This document shows positions 13,847-27,225 of a DNA stretch of 64,000 bases, in pieces. The notes below the pieces were generated by a model, which saw only the letters and a list, made by a program, of their open reading frames with translations, was not told the origin of the DNA and searched no databases. Location of the stretch: contig NC_083379.1 of NCBI RefSeq assembly GCF_031755915.1, positions 1,460,001 through 1,524,000 on the forward strand. Direction: 5' to 3'. Each line of letters opens with the position of its first letter. Position 1 is the first letter of the stretch. Origin of the DNA: Ziziphus jujuba. Its lineage: Eukaryota; Streptophyta; Magnoliopsida; Rosales; Rhamnaceae. Both the position numbers and the translations under genes were made by a program.

Positions 13847-16800
13847 TCAGAACAGTTGAAGAGCCATTTTGAGTTTGTTCTGTTTCCATTTGGGCAACTT
13901 AAAGAAAGCTTCTTTTGACATCCCAAATTTCTCTCTGAACTCTGATGATGACAGGTATGTCTGCAATTTCAACTTTGAGTATTAGAATTGCAATAAAGAT
14001 GTAAACTCATGATTCAGTTAGATACATGCTCAATATTTTACCTCTCGCTTGGTTACATCAATTTCTGAAATGGGATCCGATGATGTCGTCTTAAGTCGTT
14101 CATATGGGTATATTGGGAGACCTTCGTCATCTTCTGCTTCACCTTCTTTAACATCTTCTTGTATAGTAAGGGATTCTATTCTTTTGCTCATAGTGTTCTC
14201 CTTGTTGTTTGTTTCTTGTTTTGGTTTGGTAGCCTCTGGGCTCACTTCATCCACCATGAAAAGGTACTTTGAATTAAGAACTATGCTAACGACTGGAATA
14301 ATTAATTAACAACTTCATGAAACATAAGTAGTAATACCTTTAAGATTAACAGATCTGGGAATAATAGTTTCTCTTGCTGGCGCTGGTTGCTCAAACGAAG
14401 CAGTGAGTGCTGCTATAGCTGAGGACTTGGAAGCCAGTTTAGCTGAATCTGGGGTTACAGATTTTGGATATATCTTTCTAACCACCGGTGGTGGAGTTGA
14501 AAGGTTCCTGGCATTGGGATTTTCAAAATTAGCAGCCAGTGCATTGAAAGCTGGAGACCTGCCCCTCACACGAACTCGGTCAGGACTAAAAGACATGCTT
14601 CTGGAACGCTGTGATTTATCTGGGACACTGGATCTTCCTCCATAAGATACAGGGGTTCTCCGCTTGGGTTTCTACATTATGCATCAGGTAGTTAATTAGA
14701 AAACTGATACTAAACACAATAAATGTGGTGACAAGTATACAAAAATTAGTTGGAGCAAAAATTCTAGCTAATAAGATGGTATAAAATTACTAAGCTTTAA
14801 CTACAAAAAGTGAACATCTTTCTCTTCACTCAGCCTAAGAATACTATGTTGACTCTCATCCCCGCTAGATACTGATGAATATATCTTCTAAATAAGTTAA
14901 ATTTATTACATATTCATGGAGGTCTTAGTCTAATATGTAATAGGGCTTCACTTACTGAGGCAGCTGTCAACAAATAAAGTCAAATTAAAAGCTAAAAGCA
15001 ACAACCGTACAATGTTTTTTCAAATTCATATGGTCAGAGGTTCCCTCAGGAGTTTCAAAAAACCTTTTTGTCATTTAAACTAAGCAAGTTATTTTTTAAA
15101 TAAATGATAAATAACTGGTATCTAAACAACAGATATCAGTAGAAATAATAATGTTAGAATGGTGCACATGGTTTAGGAACTTGCTACGAGCAAATATCAA
15201 ATTAAGTCATTGAAGAGTGTAATATGTACCTTGCTATCACAAACTGAAACCAATTTCAGCAATAAGCTGAAATAAATGTACTCATGTGCACATTTCCTAA
15301 GCTGCTATGGACATATGGTAAATTATAATACTTTATAATGGCAAACAAAATATTTCAAGTTGTGCAAATTTCTGCTGTAGCTAAAAGTTAAATCATACAA
15401 GACGTCAAAGACATCAAAGAGGCTGAAAGATGTGAATTACTGAGAGAAACGTAAGGGTAGGATGACTCTAAATCCAAGAGCAAATGTTAGTGAACTCCAT
15501 AATTTATTGAATCAAAGTTCGAAATCTTAAGCAGTGAGGATAAACAAAGTCTTACATCTACCATCAGAGTACCACCATTTTTTACCAAAGCAAGTTTCCT
15601 CTGAAATGAATTTCCATGCATCTGTACCAAAATAAAAGTGTTCAGACTTTCTGACAGACGACAAGTTATGATGATTAAGTAAACACTAATTTTATGGTTA
15701 CTCACTGCAGATTTGGCGGAGTCCCATGCAAAGAAGCGTGTGAAGAAAGGTGGCTCACTCCCTTCCATGACAATATATATTGGGGCTTCACGAGATAATT
15801 TTTCTAGAAGGAAATCATGCTTAAGAAATTTCTGTTTAAGAGACATAAATAGGTTAACCAAGTCACAGAAAGAGAGGCATTAAAAATCTCATTGAATGGT
15901 AACAAATAGGTTCAAATTTATGAAGCATGGGCTTAAGTCAAATTAACTTGTGTTCAAGCAATATAGGAATCTTGCTCTACAACCAAAGTCAAAAAACATA
16001 AGCTACAAAAATATAAAAAAGTGGAAATCAACTTCCATGAAGCAAGGAATATAGTCATCTTAAACTACAGGAATTTCACATCATACCAAAAACATATTTG
16101 ATATTTTAGTACTATAAAATGTAGCTCACAACCATTGCTTTGAGTCAAAGCCTAATCAGTCATACCTCCCCAATAGTCAAAGCATTCAGTCTATTCTTAG
16201 AGTCAACCTGTTGGCCGACCCAAACAAAGATATCTGAGTGACAATCCAAGATAAATATATCTTCAGTCATCAAATCATCTTGGGTGAAATTGTAAATCTC
16301 TGTCACCTGCAACAAGATAAATTTTAAATAAATCAAATTAAACAAAATGGAAACCTTTTCTATGACATGCATCTTTCATGTTCAGCATAACTCAAAATAA
16401 CTTTCACTTCTCATATCTGACAGCTTTAATGATAGACAAAAAGAATACCTTCAAATTCCCTACAGATAACCATTGCATTTGGCCATAAACAAGACAATGG
16501 AGAAAAATTTGTAGGTTAGAGTTTCACCATTTAAAGTACATGAAAGAAATAATTAATAAACAAATAAATAAACCTATAAAGATAATCATCAATACCATTT
16601 TTAAAAATGCATGAAAACAGGTGAGGATCATTTTCGGCATCTCTTCCAATCTTTTGGCTGGGATATTCAGACTTTCCTCCTAATAATTCCCAAAACTGTT
16701 CAGATTCTGCACCTTCCTTTTGTGGTTTTGACTGAGAATCAGGCTGCAAATAATTGGCAAGCACATATAAGTAGACTAGGAGACTTTAATCATAAAACAA

Positions 16801-19800
16801 TATCATACACATTAAGCTCCTGATTACAGTTATACACTAAGATATGAAAGAGCCTCCTTTGAACAAATATGCGTTTTACAAAAGAAATATCAGCTCCTTT
16901 GACTATGATCTAAGGTTTTAACGAACAAGTTTGGTGTTCAATATCAAAGCAAACACATAAATGCAAAACCATAAATGTAGGAAGCAGGTCTACCAGCTGC
17001 TATGCCATTATGAACATGAACAACTTACCTAGGAACTTTATCACCCATTCAAAGTTCATAAATTATTTCTAAAGAAATGGAAAATCTACAAAATGTCAAA
17101 CCTTTATCAAATCCAGGTGCCTCTCTACAAGTTCATGACTATCAGTGGTAGTAAGGCTTCCAGACCATGTATATACCATGGAACCACCATGTAATATGTA
17201 GCAATAGGAAGAATTCAAAGATGACGCAACCTAATGACACGAAGTAGAATGTTAGTATCAATTGTACATACAGAAGATGCCAAAAAACAGATTGCAATAG
17301 TGTGCAATATATGATATGGACCACACAGTGAGCCTAAATAACAGAAGGGAGCAAAGGGAAAAAACAAAAACAAAAGAAAGAGTCATACAGGATCAGCTTG
17401 AATTGCTTAAAAAACGAAAAACAAAAGAGAGAGCCATACAGGATCAACTTGAATTGCTTGCATATTATCAGGCCCAGAGCCCTGGACTCGAAATAATGCA
17501 ACGCCATCTTCTTTATATGTATCATCAGGAATTTCCTTCTCTGCAACGTATTTCTTGTATCCGTCACTCAGACCACCCTGATAGATTTTAGATTTGCAGT
17601 CATTTTGAAAATAAATGAATCTAAGTAGAAATATATAAAGACAACTAGATAAATTAATGAAAGTTCCTTGGTAGGTATTGCAAACTCAAACCTTAAAAAC
17701 TATAATACTCTGGAAGATTGAATAGAACTGAATTGGTTCATTTCCTTCATATATACGAGCCTAGCAATTTGCAAAAGATAAAAAAGTACAATTAGTAAGA
17801 GCTGTAGAAAGGATGAGGACAATTAATTATGTCAAAATAACTAGAGGGGGCCAAGTTGAAGGAAAAATACTTGGGCAGGCAGAAACTTCAATGACTCGAC
17901 CATCTTGCTTGCGAGTGAAACAGCTGAAGCCCTTTCTTCCTGTTTTTAACGTAATTCCATATTACAGATCCAGTGAATAGATCGGTATAATGCACACCTA
18001 GAAGCATCGTCGTAAAGCAAGCATGCATGGATGTATATTTGTGCTTGCATTTTGGGTGTATGGGTGTATGGGTGCATGTCAGTGTGTACAAAGAAACCCT
18101 TTATATTTGGCACATTGTAACAATGCATATAGAATAGCAAGAATACATATATAACAACTTGAGTTTAACGACTGCTCAATTACATGGTGGTTATACATAG
18201 AGGCAGTTTAGCCACTTCTAATATATATCATCCAAAATTTCTAAGACAAAATCAGGTAACTCTTTTGATCTTTAATATATTTATGCTTTTGCCAATCTTT
18301 AAGATTTATATGATAAAATGCACTAGCCAATCTTTAAGATTTATACGATAAAATGCACTAGGAATAGAATATTTTTGGAACACTCTAAACACCTATGATG
18401 TTTATAATGCATGGGCACAAACACACATAAATACATGTTGTAGCAGGACTTGGTATGAGAATGACCAGAAAGAAGAGAGGAGAGAGAAACTAAGGGATGA
18501 AAAATAGAGACAAAACTACAGGAAGAAAGTAAACTATACATTATTCAATAACTCGTGACTGCCTAAGGTTACATTTGACAATATTTCTAATAAATCAACT
18601 TGACCAAAAAAGGAAACTAAACAACCTAATAGTCTTAACAGGAAAAAACCAGTCAAATAAAATCAATTACTATCCCATGATTAGCAAAACGCATAATTTA
18701 TTTATTTCATAAATTTACACATAAAATAAGTTTTAAATTTTCTACCTTTGTCTCAACCACATGAACGCATATATACTTTGAAAATATAATAATTAGCTAG
18801 TTATATGTGACTTATGATACAGTATTCACATTTTGCTCAGAATGATACACATTGCAGTACAACTCCTTTCTACTTTAGTTTTTATAAAAGAAATCACTTT
18901 TAAGGGGAAAAACAAAAACAAACAAAAAAAAAAAAAGTAGAAAGGTAAAACAAGAACATAAACAAGTCAAAAGCTTATGATAGTCTTACCTCAACACTTT
19001 GCTTCCCAAACCATGTTCCAATAAGGTACTCCTCTTTATCTTCTCCAGGATATGAGTACTGAAAAATAAAGCAATCTCCACTGTAGAGTTTTGACTGATC
19101 AGAAGCTGGAAGAAGAATTTTTTCCTGACCACTAACACGCCAAACCTGTGCAAACAAAGAAAAGTTACCTTTAGCACACAACAGATTGCCTAACCTACAA
19201 AAGACTTAGGGTTTATGAATCTTCTATGAAGGATGAAACTATCATTCTAGATGGAAGACTAATGGTTTTTTAAAGAAATATCATTGGATATATATGAAAT
19301 AATTTTGAAATGGATATCCAAAAAAAGTGGCAAAAATTAAGGTTTTACATTCAGTATAACATTATAAAATGAATAACTTCTGGCCCTCTTCAGAATTCTA
19401 ATTCGACAAGCTACTCTGGTGGATTATCATAGGCACAGCCTTACATACCTGCAGGTTTCCAGTGCAATCAATGTACGGTTGAGGTTCTTCTTTTACAGGA
19501 TCAGCTTTCAAAAGGCCCTTCACATTAACTCCTTGACGTTTTAGAAGTGCTATAGCAACAACAAAATGTAAAAGATATCAATTTTTTTTTTTTTCATGAT
19601 AATTTCTTTTTCAACAATTTTTTAATGATGATGATGGCGATCATAAGAAGAATAAATTGCATTACAAGGAAAACATCTTCCAAGAATTTCATTCACTGAC
19701 CTGCTACCTTGCCTCTACCATCCTCTGATACAGCCACATTAGTTGTCTGAGGCCATGATTCAAATTTAGACCGGAACGTTACCGTTTCAAATCCTTCAAT

Positions 19801-22492
19801 TACACGAATTATGTGGGATTTTGGTCGATCAGGGCCACGGACTAACTCCTGTTTCATAGAACGAAGAACAAAATGAAGTTTATTAACCATTTAGATGTGT
19901 AAAAACCAATATAAGTTAGAACATAAGGGCTATACTTCTGAAGCTCCACTTGCACTCTTTCTTTCTTCAAGAGATGTATTTCTCCCCATCCATACAAATA
20001 CTTCCACCCCACAGTCTAAAAGATAGCATTTATTTGTGTCTAGCAATTCCCTTGTCAAAGAATCAGCCTCAACAGGTACTGCCTGCCCTTTCTCAATGCT
20101 TAAACGGCACATATATATACATATTTATGTCAGAACTACAACATAACTGAATTGCATAATTCATTATCATACATGAAACTATGTAGTAAATTAAGTGGTT
20201 TGAGATATGTACTGCAGATACCATATCTAATTAATGTTTTGGGAAAAGTAAATTCAGCAATGAAAAATCTCCAAAAAAAAAAAAAAAAAAAAAAAAAAAA
20301 GGAGGAGGAGGAGAGAAGAAAAGGAAAAAACATAACAATAATAATAGTATTAATAACATTTTGATCTTAGCAGTAAAAAATGAGTGCAATAATGGCAGTT
20401 CAATGTTAAAATGCACATCAAAAAAGGAAACTGGGGTAACATATTACCTAAGTAGCTTCGTAGAATGAGAATCAACAGTCTTATCCTCATCACTGGCTGT
20501 TTTCTTAGGGAGTGGAGCAAAGCCACCAAAGAAACCCCAAAATTCTCCAGTTTCAGAATCAGCCATCAACTTTCCATCCTCTGCATTAATAGGCAAATCA
20601 ACATACACAGAAAAATGGTATTCATTTATCATCCTTGAAATTCCAAATCTTCAGCCACTTACCAATTGTGGCAATCTCACATTTCCCATCATGATAAGTG
20701 TCCTTAATGTATTGGACAACTTCTAATGCTTTGGCTCTCTCTTGAATGGATGAGTTGGAACCATTGAATTGAAATATTTTTGACTTGGTATCAAGAATAA
20801 AAATATCATCATGGTTGAGTGATGACCGAGCAAAAGGAACCTATAACAAACGAAAAATGAAAGTTAATGAGGAACAAAGAATTCCCATTAAAAAAGAAAC
20901 AAAGAAACAAAAACATAAAGGTAAAAAACCACCATACACACATAAACATGCAATGCATATGACACACACACAGAGACAAACAAATTTAGACCACAAGCTT
21001 GTCATCTTGATTTTTCTGTCACCAGCAGAGAATTAATTAACATAGACTTGCCTCTTTTACATTAACAACATGTTTTCCTTTGCAGACAAACAATCGCGTC
21101 TTGTGTTCATCAGCTTCAGCATGTTTGAAGCCAGATGCAACTCCACCTTCTTGAGGTATAATACATGGTTTGAAATAAGATAGGAATTTCTCAGTTTCAT
21201 GACCTTGTACTTCACGATATTGCACAGCACGTCCTCCAAGAGCTGCATCCAGTTCAACTGTCTTGATAGCTGCAGTACCAGCTTCATCCTGTTTTAACAT
21301 TTATCAAAAAATTATAGAAGATATAATGGCGAATAAACACTGCAATCCTTGAACTAAGTAAGACTCACCTGAGAGGTATCTTTACCAAGCCAATAATGGA
21401 TATCATGTCTCAATGCACCACTTTTTAAGGAGGTTGTCTACATTGAAAGGTAAACAATGCGTAAGTTATTCAACTCAAAAAGATTACAAATTATAACATA
21501 AATAAATAATTCATATAATTTAACAATCAAATAAATCCAATAAGCTACAGGGGAAACATTGCTAGCTTAAAAGGTAAATTTTTTTACGAGGAACGCAGAA
21601 ATAGCACTGCTTTTACGATAAGCAGACATTAAATGCCATGAAACCTAGCCGAACCGAAAGAAAATTCAGAATATAGGACTAATCCAAAATCTAAAAGTCT
21701 CAATCCTTAACTCTCTGCCTATTCCCTCTATGGCTTTTCCCCATTAAACGAGGAGCAAAAGAAGAACATAATTGGATTGATTAAGACAAAAGTTCTAAAC
21801 TTTACTTCTTATTCAGAAAAAGTTGTTGGGAGTTGTATCTGTTTCTTCCTCCACCCTAGAAGCCTCATACATGAACTGGTTCAGATAGGGCATTCTTTGG
21901 TTGAGATAAGTATCAGTAAAAAAAACTGAGATTGAAATCACATTTCAAACCTTTTTCAAGTGATTAATGCTACAGCAGAAACAAGGTTATAAAACTTTAA
22001 TAGGTGGTTACCATAAATCTAAAAGAAGTTTCAGTAGATGCAATTTACATTACTGTGAAGCTAATTAAAGACTATAGATACATGAGAAATGAATTTAGAT
22101 GAGAATCAAATTGCTTACTTTCAAGATCACATAGGAGTCCCCTGTAAAGAATTTTCCATAAGCGGCCTTTGGAACAGAAACAGGAACAAAGTTTTCAATA
22201 CGCCATATTTCGAGTCCTCTAAACATCGTCAAGGAGAGTATAACAGTAACTTTCTTGAAGAGGAGGTCAAATTGATTTTTTTCAAAAAGTTATCAATAGA
22301 AGCGTGCAAGTAGTAATTGTCATCTTAATTGAATTTTTGACTGATTTTAGCCTATTAGGTATACTAGAAACTTGAACATTATAAAGTGTTACACTTAAAC
22401 CATAAATACAATCAATGCTCATTAGATGAAGGATACGCCTTTTGTCCAGCTCCCTGGAATGCTGGATCCAAATCTCTCATGGAGACAGCCAT
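13847..22492 (-). CDS. VLN: Villin (actin-bundling, gelsolin-repeat plus headpiece)
   Basis: Binds, bundles and, by family, Ca2+-dependently severs and caps actin filaments. Twenty-two minus-strand coding exons: 22492-22437, 22218-22119, 21437-21369, 21288-21052, 20840-20663, 20580-20448, 20098-19936, 19848-19701, 19549-19449, 19145-18990, 17939-17871, 17760-17692, 17577-17440, 17230-17102, 16743-16596, 16459-16449, 16306-16166, 15831-15706, 15621-15556, 14671-14338, 14244-14042 and 13960-13847. They join to 962 codons plus TGA with no frame break. The start ([12 protein letters not shown]) is supported by an in-frame TAA 24 bases upstream. Six gelsolin-like repeats run to about residue 745; visible blocks include [40 protein letters not shown] and [16 protein letters not shown] Ser/Pro/Arg-rich linker follows, then a C-terminal headpiece ([10 protein letters not shown] to [14 protein letters not shown]). 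The long linker and wording fit the plant VLN2/VLN3 group. All introns are GT-AG except that after exon 4 (GC-AG). Exon 16 is only 11 nt. Confidence 0.97.
16449..16459 (-). other. VLN: 11-nt microexon of villin
   Basis: The minus strand reads TAG then GGAATTTGAAG then GTATTC. With the single G left by the preceding exon (ending at 16596) it encodes Gly-Asn-Leu-Lys, completing the family's sequence just before VTEIYNF. Without it the frame between exons 15 and 17 is lost. Flanking introns are 136 and 142 nt. Confidence 0.9.
17370..17459. repeat. 51-bp-offset tandem duplication over a villin splice donor
   Basis: The last bases of villin exon 13 with its donor (plus-strand CATACAGGATC at 17435) are copied 51 bases away in the intron (17384), with a few substitutions. 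The copy keeps a GT donor in the same context. Confidence 0.9.
18291..18360. repeat. 35-bp tandem duplication in a villin intron
   Basis: Two adjacent units starting GCCAATCTTTAAGATTTATA at 18291 and 18326 differ at one visible base. It lies inside the 1-kb intron between the exons ending at 18990 and starting at 17939. Confidence 0.92.
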
Positions 22493-23714
22493 GTCGTTTG
22501 TAGCTAGAACAATTTAATTATCCAAGATGTTGGCTTGAAGAAAGGTGTAGAAGTATCCTGAAACAAAACTGGAACTGTAAATAAAAAAAATTTTAAAAAA
22601 AGGGAAAAAATTCAACATATTTTCACTGTCAAAGTAACAGTAAAATGAAACATCAAAAAGAAGCCAAAATCCAACAGTTGATCGAATCATGAAACATGAG
22701 CAAACTTTATTTTAAGCATAACAAATATCATTTCTTAAGTTATGCTCTGATTAGATAAAGATGTTCACCATTTATCAAAGACCCTGCTCAAACACAAACA
22801 TTCTCACCCTATAAAATTACAATATTTTAACAACATTACAGGAAGTTCTCTTCCAATTTGTAAGAATGTTTCATGGTTGGCATATTTGAATGTATGATTC
22901 ACGTTAAACCCTTCACAACAGCTAGAGACAACTCTTCAGCTTCAGGAAATCCTGTTTCAATTGAGTGCTGTACCACCACCATCATAATTGCATAGCATGA
23001 AGTTTGCCATTATGCCCAAGTCTTTGCGTGTCCTTTTCATTGCTTCATAAGCATCTTGAAATGGTTGTAATTCATAATTTCCTAAAAATAAACAAAATGA
23101 CCTAGTTTCCCTCACTAACTAGCGATAGTATATTACCAAGAGGCTAACATTTCAGCTTCAAAAGAAAAGCTTCACGATGCAATTCAATTCATATATTGAT
23201 ACTTATCCATAACAATTATTCACACATACCCCTGTTGTCCATTAACTAATGACCATAACCGATGCAAAGTGACAAATTGTTCCAACTCTTTCTAATATTT
23301 AACAGTAAAGCTAACATCTTTTTCAAGTAATCAATTCATTTTACTTCCCCGGTTTATTCATAAAGTTTTTCTTTTCAAAAAAACAAGTGCATTTTCACGT
23401 CAATAGACGAACAATGCAGCTTACTGTGAAATATTTTCTTCAAATGCTGCTTTTGGCAGTTCATCCACAAAGTCAAATTTAGTCATTCCATAGAAGAATA
23501 AGAATTAAAGAACGTATATAATATATCTCCAGCAATCATTTAGCCAAAACGATGCCCCCAACAAAAAATATGTTAGCCAATACCGTGGCTACTTTGGAAT
23601 TCTTATGTCAGAATAAGCAATCACGGTGTAAATACATATGAGTTTATGATGAAGCGAAAATTTTCTTCTTCTTCTTCTTTTTTTTTTTTTTTTTTTTTTT
23701 GGGAAGAATGATAT

Positions 23715-23753
<39 letters not shown>

Positions 23754-25001
23754 AAACTAGAAAATTGAAAACTATAACGACAAAAACCAGAAGACGCAGC
23801 AAGAAGAAAAGGGTTAAGGGGGAATAGTAAGAAGTATATTGAGAAGAATTTGGAAGTTAACAAAGATGGGTGTTCCCTCCATAATAAATGGTTAAAGCCG
23901 TCCTCGCAGAAAAACACAGAATTGCACAAACAGAAGAACAACGGAAGCATTTTGAAACGGAAGTAAACAGACTTCAACTGAAAGTGAAAGCTTTGAAGAA
24001 ATACAGACAAAGACAGACACGTAAAAGACAAACAGTGCAGACGGAATTTATTAGAAAATGAGTCACAACAACCAAAAAACATAACAATACCAAACGGGTC
24101 TTGGAAATCCAGCATTCCAAATTTACACGTTAGAGCTATCACGAATTACTATAATCTGAAATCCGATAAAAGATGCAGTTAAATTGCACGGCAGAAATTT
24201 ACACATTTAAAGAAAAATAAATTTACCCAAAAAAATCAAGCTCAGCTGAAATCGAGCAATACAACATCATAATTTGCATTGGATCAGCGAAAACCAATTA
24301 CAGCATACCCATCCGTCAATCCGATCAATCCCACAAGAGCAAAAATATTGGAAAAAAACCAAAAAAATAAAATAAAAAGAATCAAATTTTGCTAAAATCT
24401 ATAAGAATTTATTGAGAAACACATCTCACTAATCCCACACCTCAAACAAAAAGCTCACACATTTCAAAGGGTTTATTTTATTGGATTTCGCAAAACGAAA
24501 CAAATATTCACCAAACCCATTAACATTAATAAAAACCAAAATTGACAAAAAGCAGAGGAAAAAAAAAAAAACCCAACATCAGAATCCAAAAACTGGTAGC
24601 GTACCTGATGGTCTCGAGGACGAAATCCGATTAAGAATTTGCACAAAACAGAATCAAAGAATCAGATCCAATCCAACGGACAAAAATAACTGGAATATAT
24701 ATATATGTATGATAGAATTTTCCAAGGAACAGCAATTAAAGAGAAAAATACGGAAAAAAGCTTAGCAGAAAGAGTAAAGTGGGGGCTGCTAGAAGAATAA
24801 GAAGAGGAAGTAAAATGAGAAAAAAAAAAAATGCTAGAGAGAGAGAGAGAATGAAAGAGAGAAAAGCGAAGAGACAGGGAGAGAGAGAGAGAGAGAGTGA
24901 GACAGAGAGACAGAGAGACCAAAGAGAGGGGTTGGAGGGAATGATGAGTTGCCAGGCGTGCTTATCACTAACGGCAATAAAACAACACCCCCAACAAAGG
25001 A
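22493..25001 (-). other. VLN: Villin 5' leader with a 2-kb leader intron
   Basis: Just upstream of the ATG is an untranslated exon piece, 22558-22493, preceded by a good acceptor (TTGTTTCAG). A matching donor (CATCAG then GTACGC) ends a first untranslated exon at 24605, giving a leader intron of about 2,046 nt (24604-22559). Long leader introns are common in highly expressed plant cytoskeletal genes. The first exon is purine-rich on the plus strand, with a GA tract at 24836-24930. The intron contains a T23 run (23678-23700) and an A37 run (23716-23752) facing each other. The splice assignment is inferred from the sites alone. Confidence 0.65.
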
Positions 25002-25009
25002 CATATAAA
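25002..25009 (-). promoter_or_regulatory. VLN: Probable TATA box of villin
   Basis: The minus strand reads TTTATATG just upstream of the CT-rich leader (GA tract at 24836-24930 on the plus strand). It is the only TATA-like motif in a short GC-richer island before the AT-rich spacer that starts near 25040. Confidence 0.45.
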
Positions 25010-25686
25010 CTGTTAATCCCCTCCCTTTTCTTTTCCTTTTAGGTATATTCAATTTACAATAAATGATAGGTTTTAAAAAGTTAAGTATATCTAATTTAAA
25101 ATAAATTATAAATTTTAAAAGATTTGATAAATTGTAATGGAATTTTATAAATTTTATGAATAATTTATAAAAATCAAATAAAATTTTTAAAATTAAAATT
25201 AGATTTTATATTGATAATTTTTTTTATAATTTTACTATTAAAATTTTTTAAAATCTATTTTTTTTAAATTAATAACTTTTTAGATACTATTAGATTTTAA
25301 AAGAATTTTATAAAATACTAATTGAATATATTTAAATTTTAATAAACTTTTATAAAATTTATTAAAATTTAAATTGAATATAATTTAATCTGTATAGATT
25401 TTTTTTAAATCTAAATATAATATATAGAATATAATTCCTTAATTATATTCTTTTTTCCGTTCCCCTCATTTCTATCTCGTTTGGAGGGACTTAAGCCATT
25501 CCCCTTTTTTCCATTTTCACTTTCTTTTCTTTTCTTTTCTTTTCATCCTTCACCAACGGTTAAAAAAAACAAAAAAACATTTTTTAAACTTTTTTTAATA
25601 AAAAAATGTTAGAATTCAGAATTCAGCTGCCCATTTTTCGTTTTTTTTATTATTTATTTGCTCAATATGTGGAAAAGGTTAAATCT

Positions 25687-25808
25687 TTGTAAACCCGCAT
25701 AGATAAAACAATGTGTTATTATTACATAGATAAACTATGTGGGAAATCTTTGTAAACCCACATAGACAAAACTATGTGTTATTACCACGTTGATAAACTA
25801 TGTGGGTT
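25687..25808. repeat. Two ~62-bp direct units containing CACATAG/CTATGTG hairpins
   Basis: Two units, each with CTTTGTAAACCC, a CATAG element, TATGTGTTATTA and CTATGTGGG. Within and between units the CACATAG and CTATGTG words are inverted, so the region can fold. Origin unknown. Confidence 0.75.
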
Positions 25809-26652
25809 TGGTTGGAAAGTTAATGAAAGACCAGTGAAAAGGTTAATATGTCCATTTGAAAAAATTATAAACATACAAACAATATTACAGAGAAAGATAG
25901 ATGAGGTCAAATAAAGGAAATGTAGTACCTTGAATCAAACCCCTTTACAGGTAGAATCTGTTGCTGTTTTTTGGGTTTTGACGCATTTTTTGTTTTCTTT
26001 CTCTGTGTAAATGTGTACGTATCTTTGTCATCTGAATTTTGTTATTTTTTTTTCCTTAATAATTCGATATTAAACAATTAAGAAAATTAAAAGAAAAAAA
26101 ATTGGAAGGAAACAAAAAAAAAAAAAAAATGAAAGAAAGAAAGAAAGAGATGGGAGAGATTTACAAAGGTGCTGATGGCTGGTAATGGGGAAGGCAGACT
26201 TCCGCTTTGTGAGGAATGAAAATGAAAAAATAAAAAATAAAAATAAAAATAAAAAGGAGAAAAATTTTGAGAGACTGTGAAAAAGGAAAATAGAAAAGTC
26301 GGTCACCGGCCATCATTCTTTCTTTGGCTATTAACCTTAAGGTGGGGCTTTATGTTAGGCTTTTCTCCTTTTTTCCCTTTTTTTTTTTTTTAATGGTTAA
26401 TTTCATTTTCAAAGATTAGCCTATAATACTTTCATTTTCCCCTTTTCTTGCCGCCTCTGAAATGGATTGGGACCCATTTTTCTTTTTTTTCTTTTTTTTT
26501 TTTCCTCTTTCCTTTTCATATTATATATAAAAAATATAATATGTATGTATATTTGTTACATATGCACGTCATGGAAAAAGTAATAATCCAGCACAACCAT
26601 TGCTGTTGATATACCCCACTTTTTAAATGGAATATTCTTTCCAAAAAAAAAA

Positions 26653-27225
26653 ATTTGAATGATTTTTAGGCATATATTTATAGAGTAGCATTTAGATTAA
26701 GATTCCTAATATGAATGATCTTAATCTAATAAGAAGTAAAAATAATAGTAACATATATATTAAAATGATCTTCTAAAGAATATTACTACAATTTTGGTTC
26801 AACAATATATTTAGATTAAGATTCCTAAATTGAATGATTTTTAGGCATATATTTATAGAGTAGCATTTAGATTAAGATTCCTAATATGAATGATCTTAAT
26901 CTAATAAGAAGTAAAAATAATAGTAACATATATATTAAAATGATCTTTTAAAGAATATTACTACAATTTTGGTTCAACAATATATTTAGATTAAGATTCC
27001 TAATATGAATGATCTTAATCTAATAAGAAGTAAAAATAATAATAACATATATATTAAAATGATCTTCTAAAGAATATTACTACAATTTTGGTTCAACAAT
27101 ATATTTAGATTAAGATTCCTAAACTGAATGATATGAATCTAATAAGAAGTAAAAATTAATAGTAACATATATATTAAAATGATCTTCTAAAGAATATTAC
27201 TACAATTTTGGTTCAACAATATATC
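26653..27225. repeat. Minisatellite, four units of ~118 bp with internal hairpin
   Basis: The word TTTAGATTAAGATTCCTAA starts units at 26691, 26867, 26985 and 27104. The spacing is 118-119 bp, with one 58-bp insert (GAATGATTTTTAGGCATAT, also present before unit 1) lengthening the first interval to 176. Units end GGTTCAACAATATAT. In the first three units TTAGATTAAGAT is followed by its exact inverse ATCTTAATCTAA. Confidence 0.9.

Noticed and set aside
23714..24142. 142-codon minus-strand frame in the villin leader intron
   Set aside because: It is Phe/Ser/Leu-rich, ends in a poly-Phe tail encoded by the A37 run, and lies between convincing leader splice sites.
26653..27225. CRISPR-like array
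   Set aside because: Units are 118 bp, contiguous and without distinct spacers, and this is a plant nuclear sequence.
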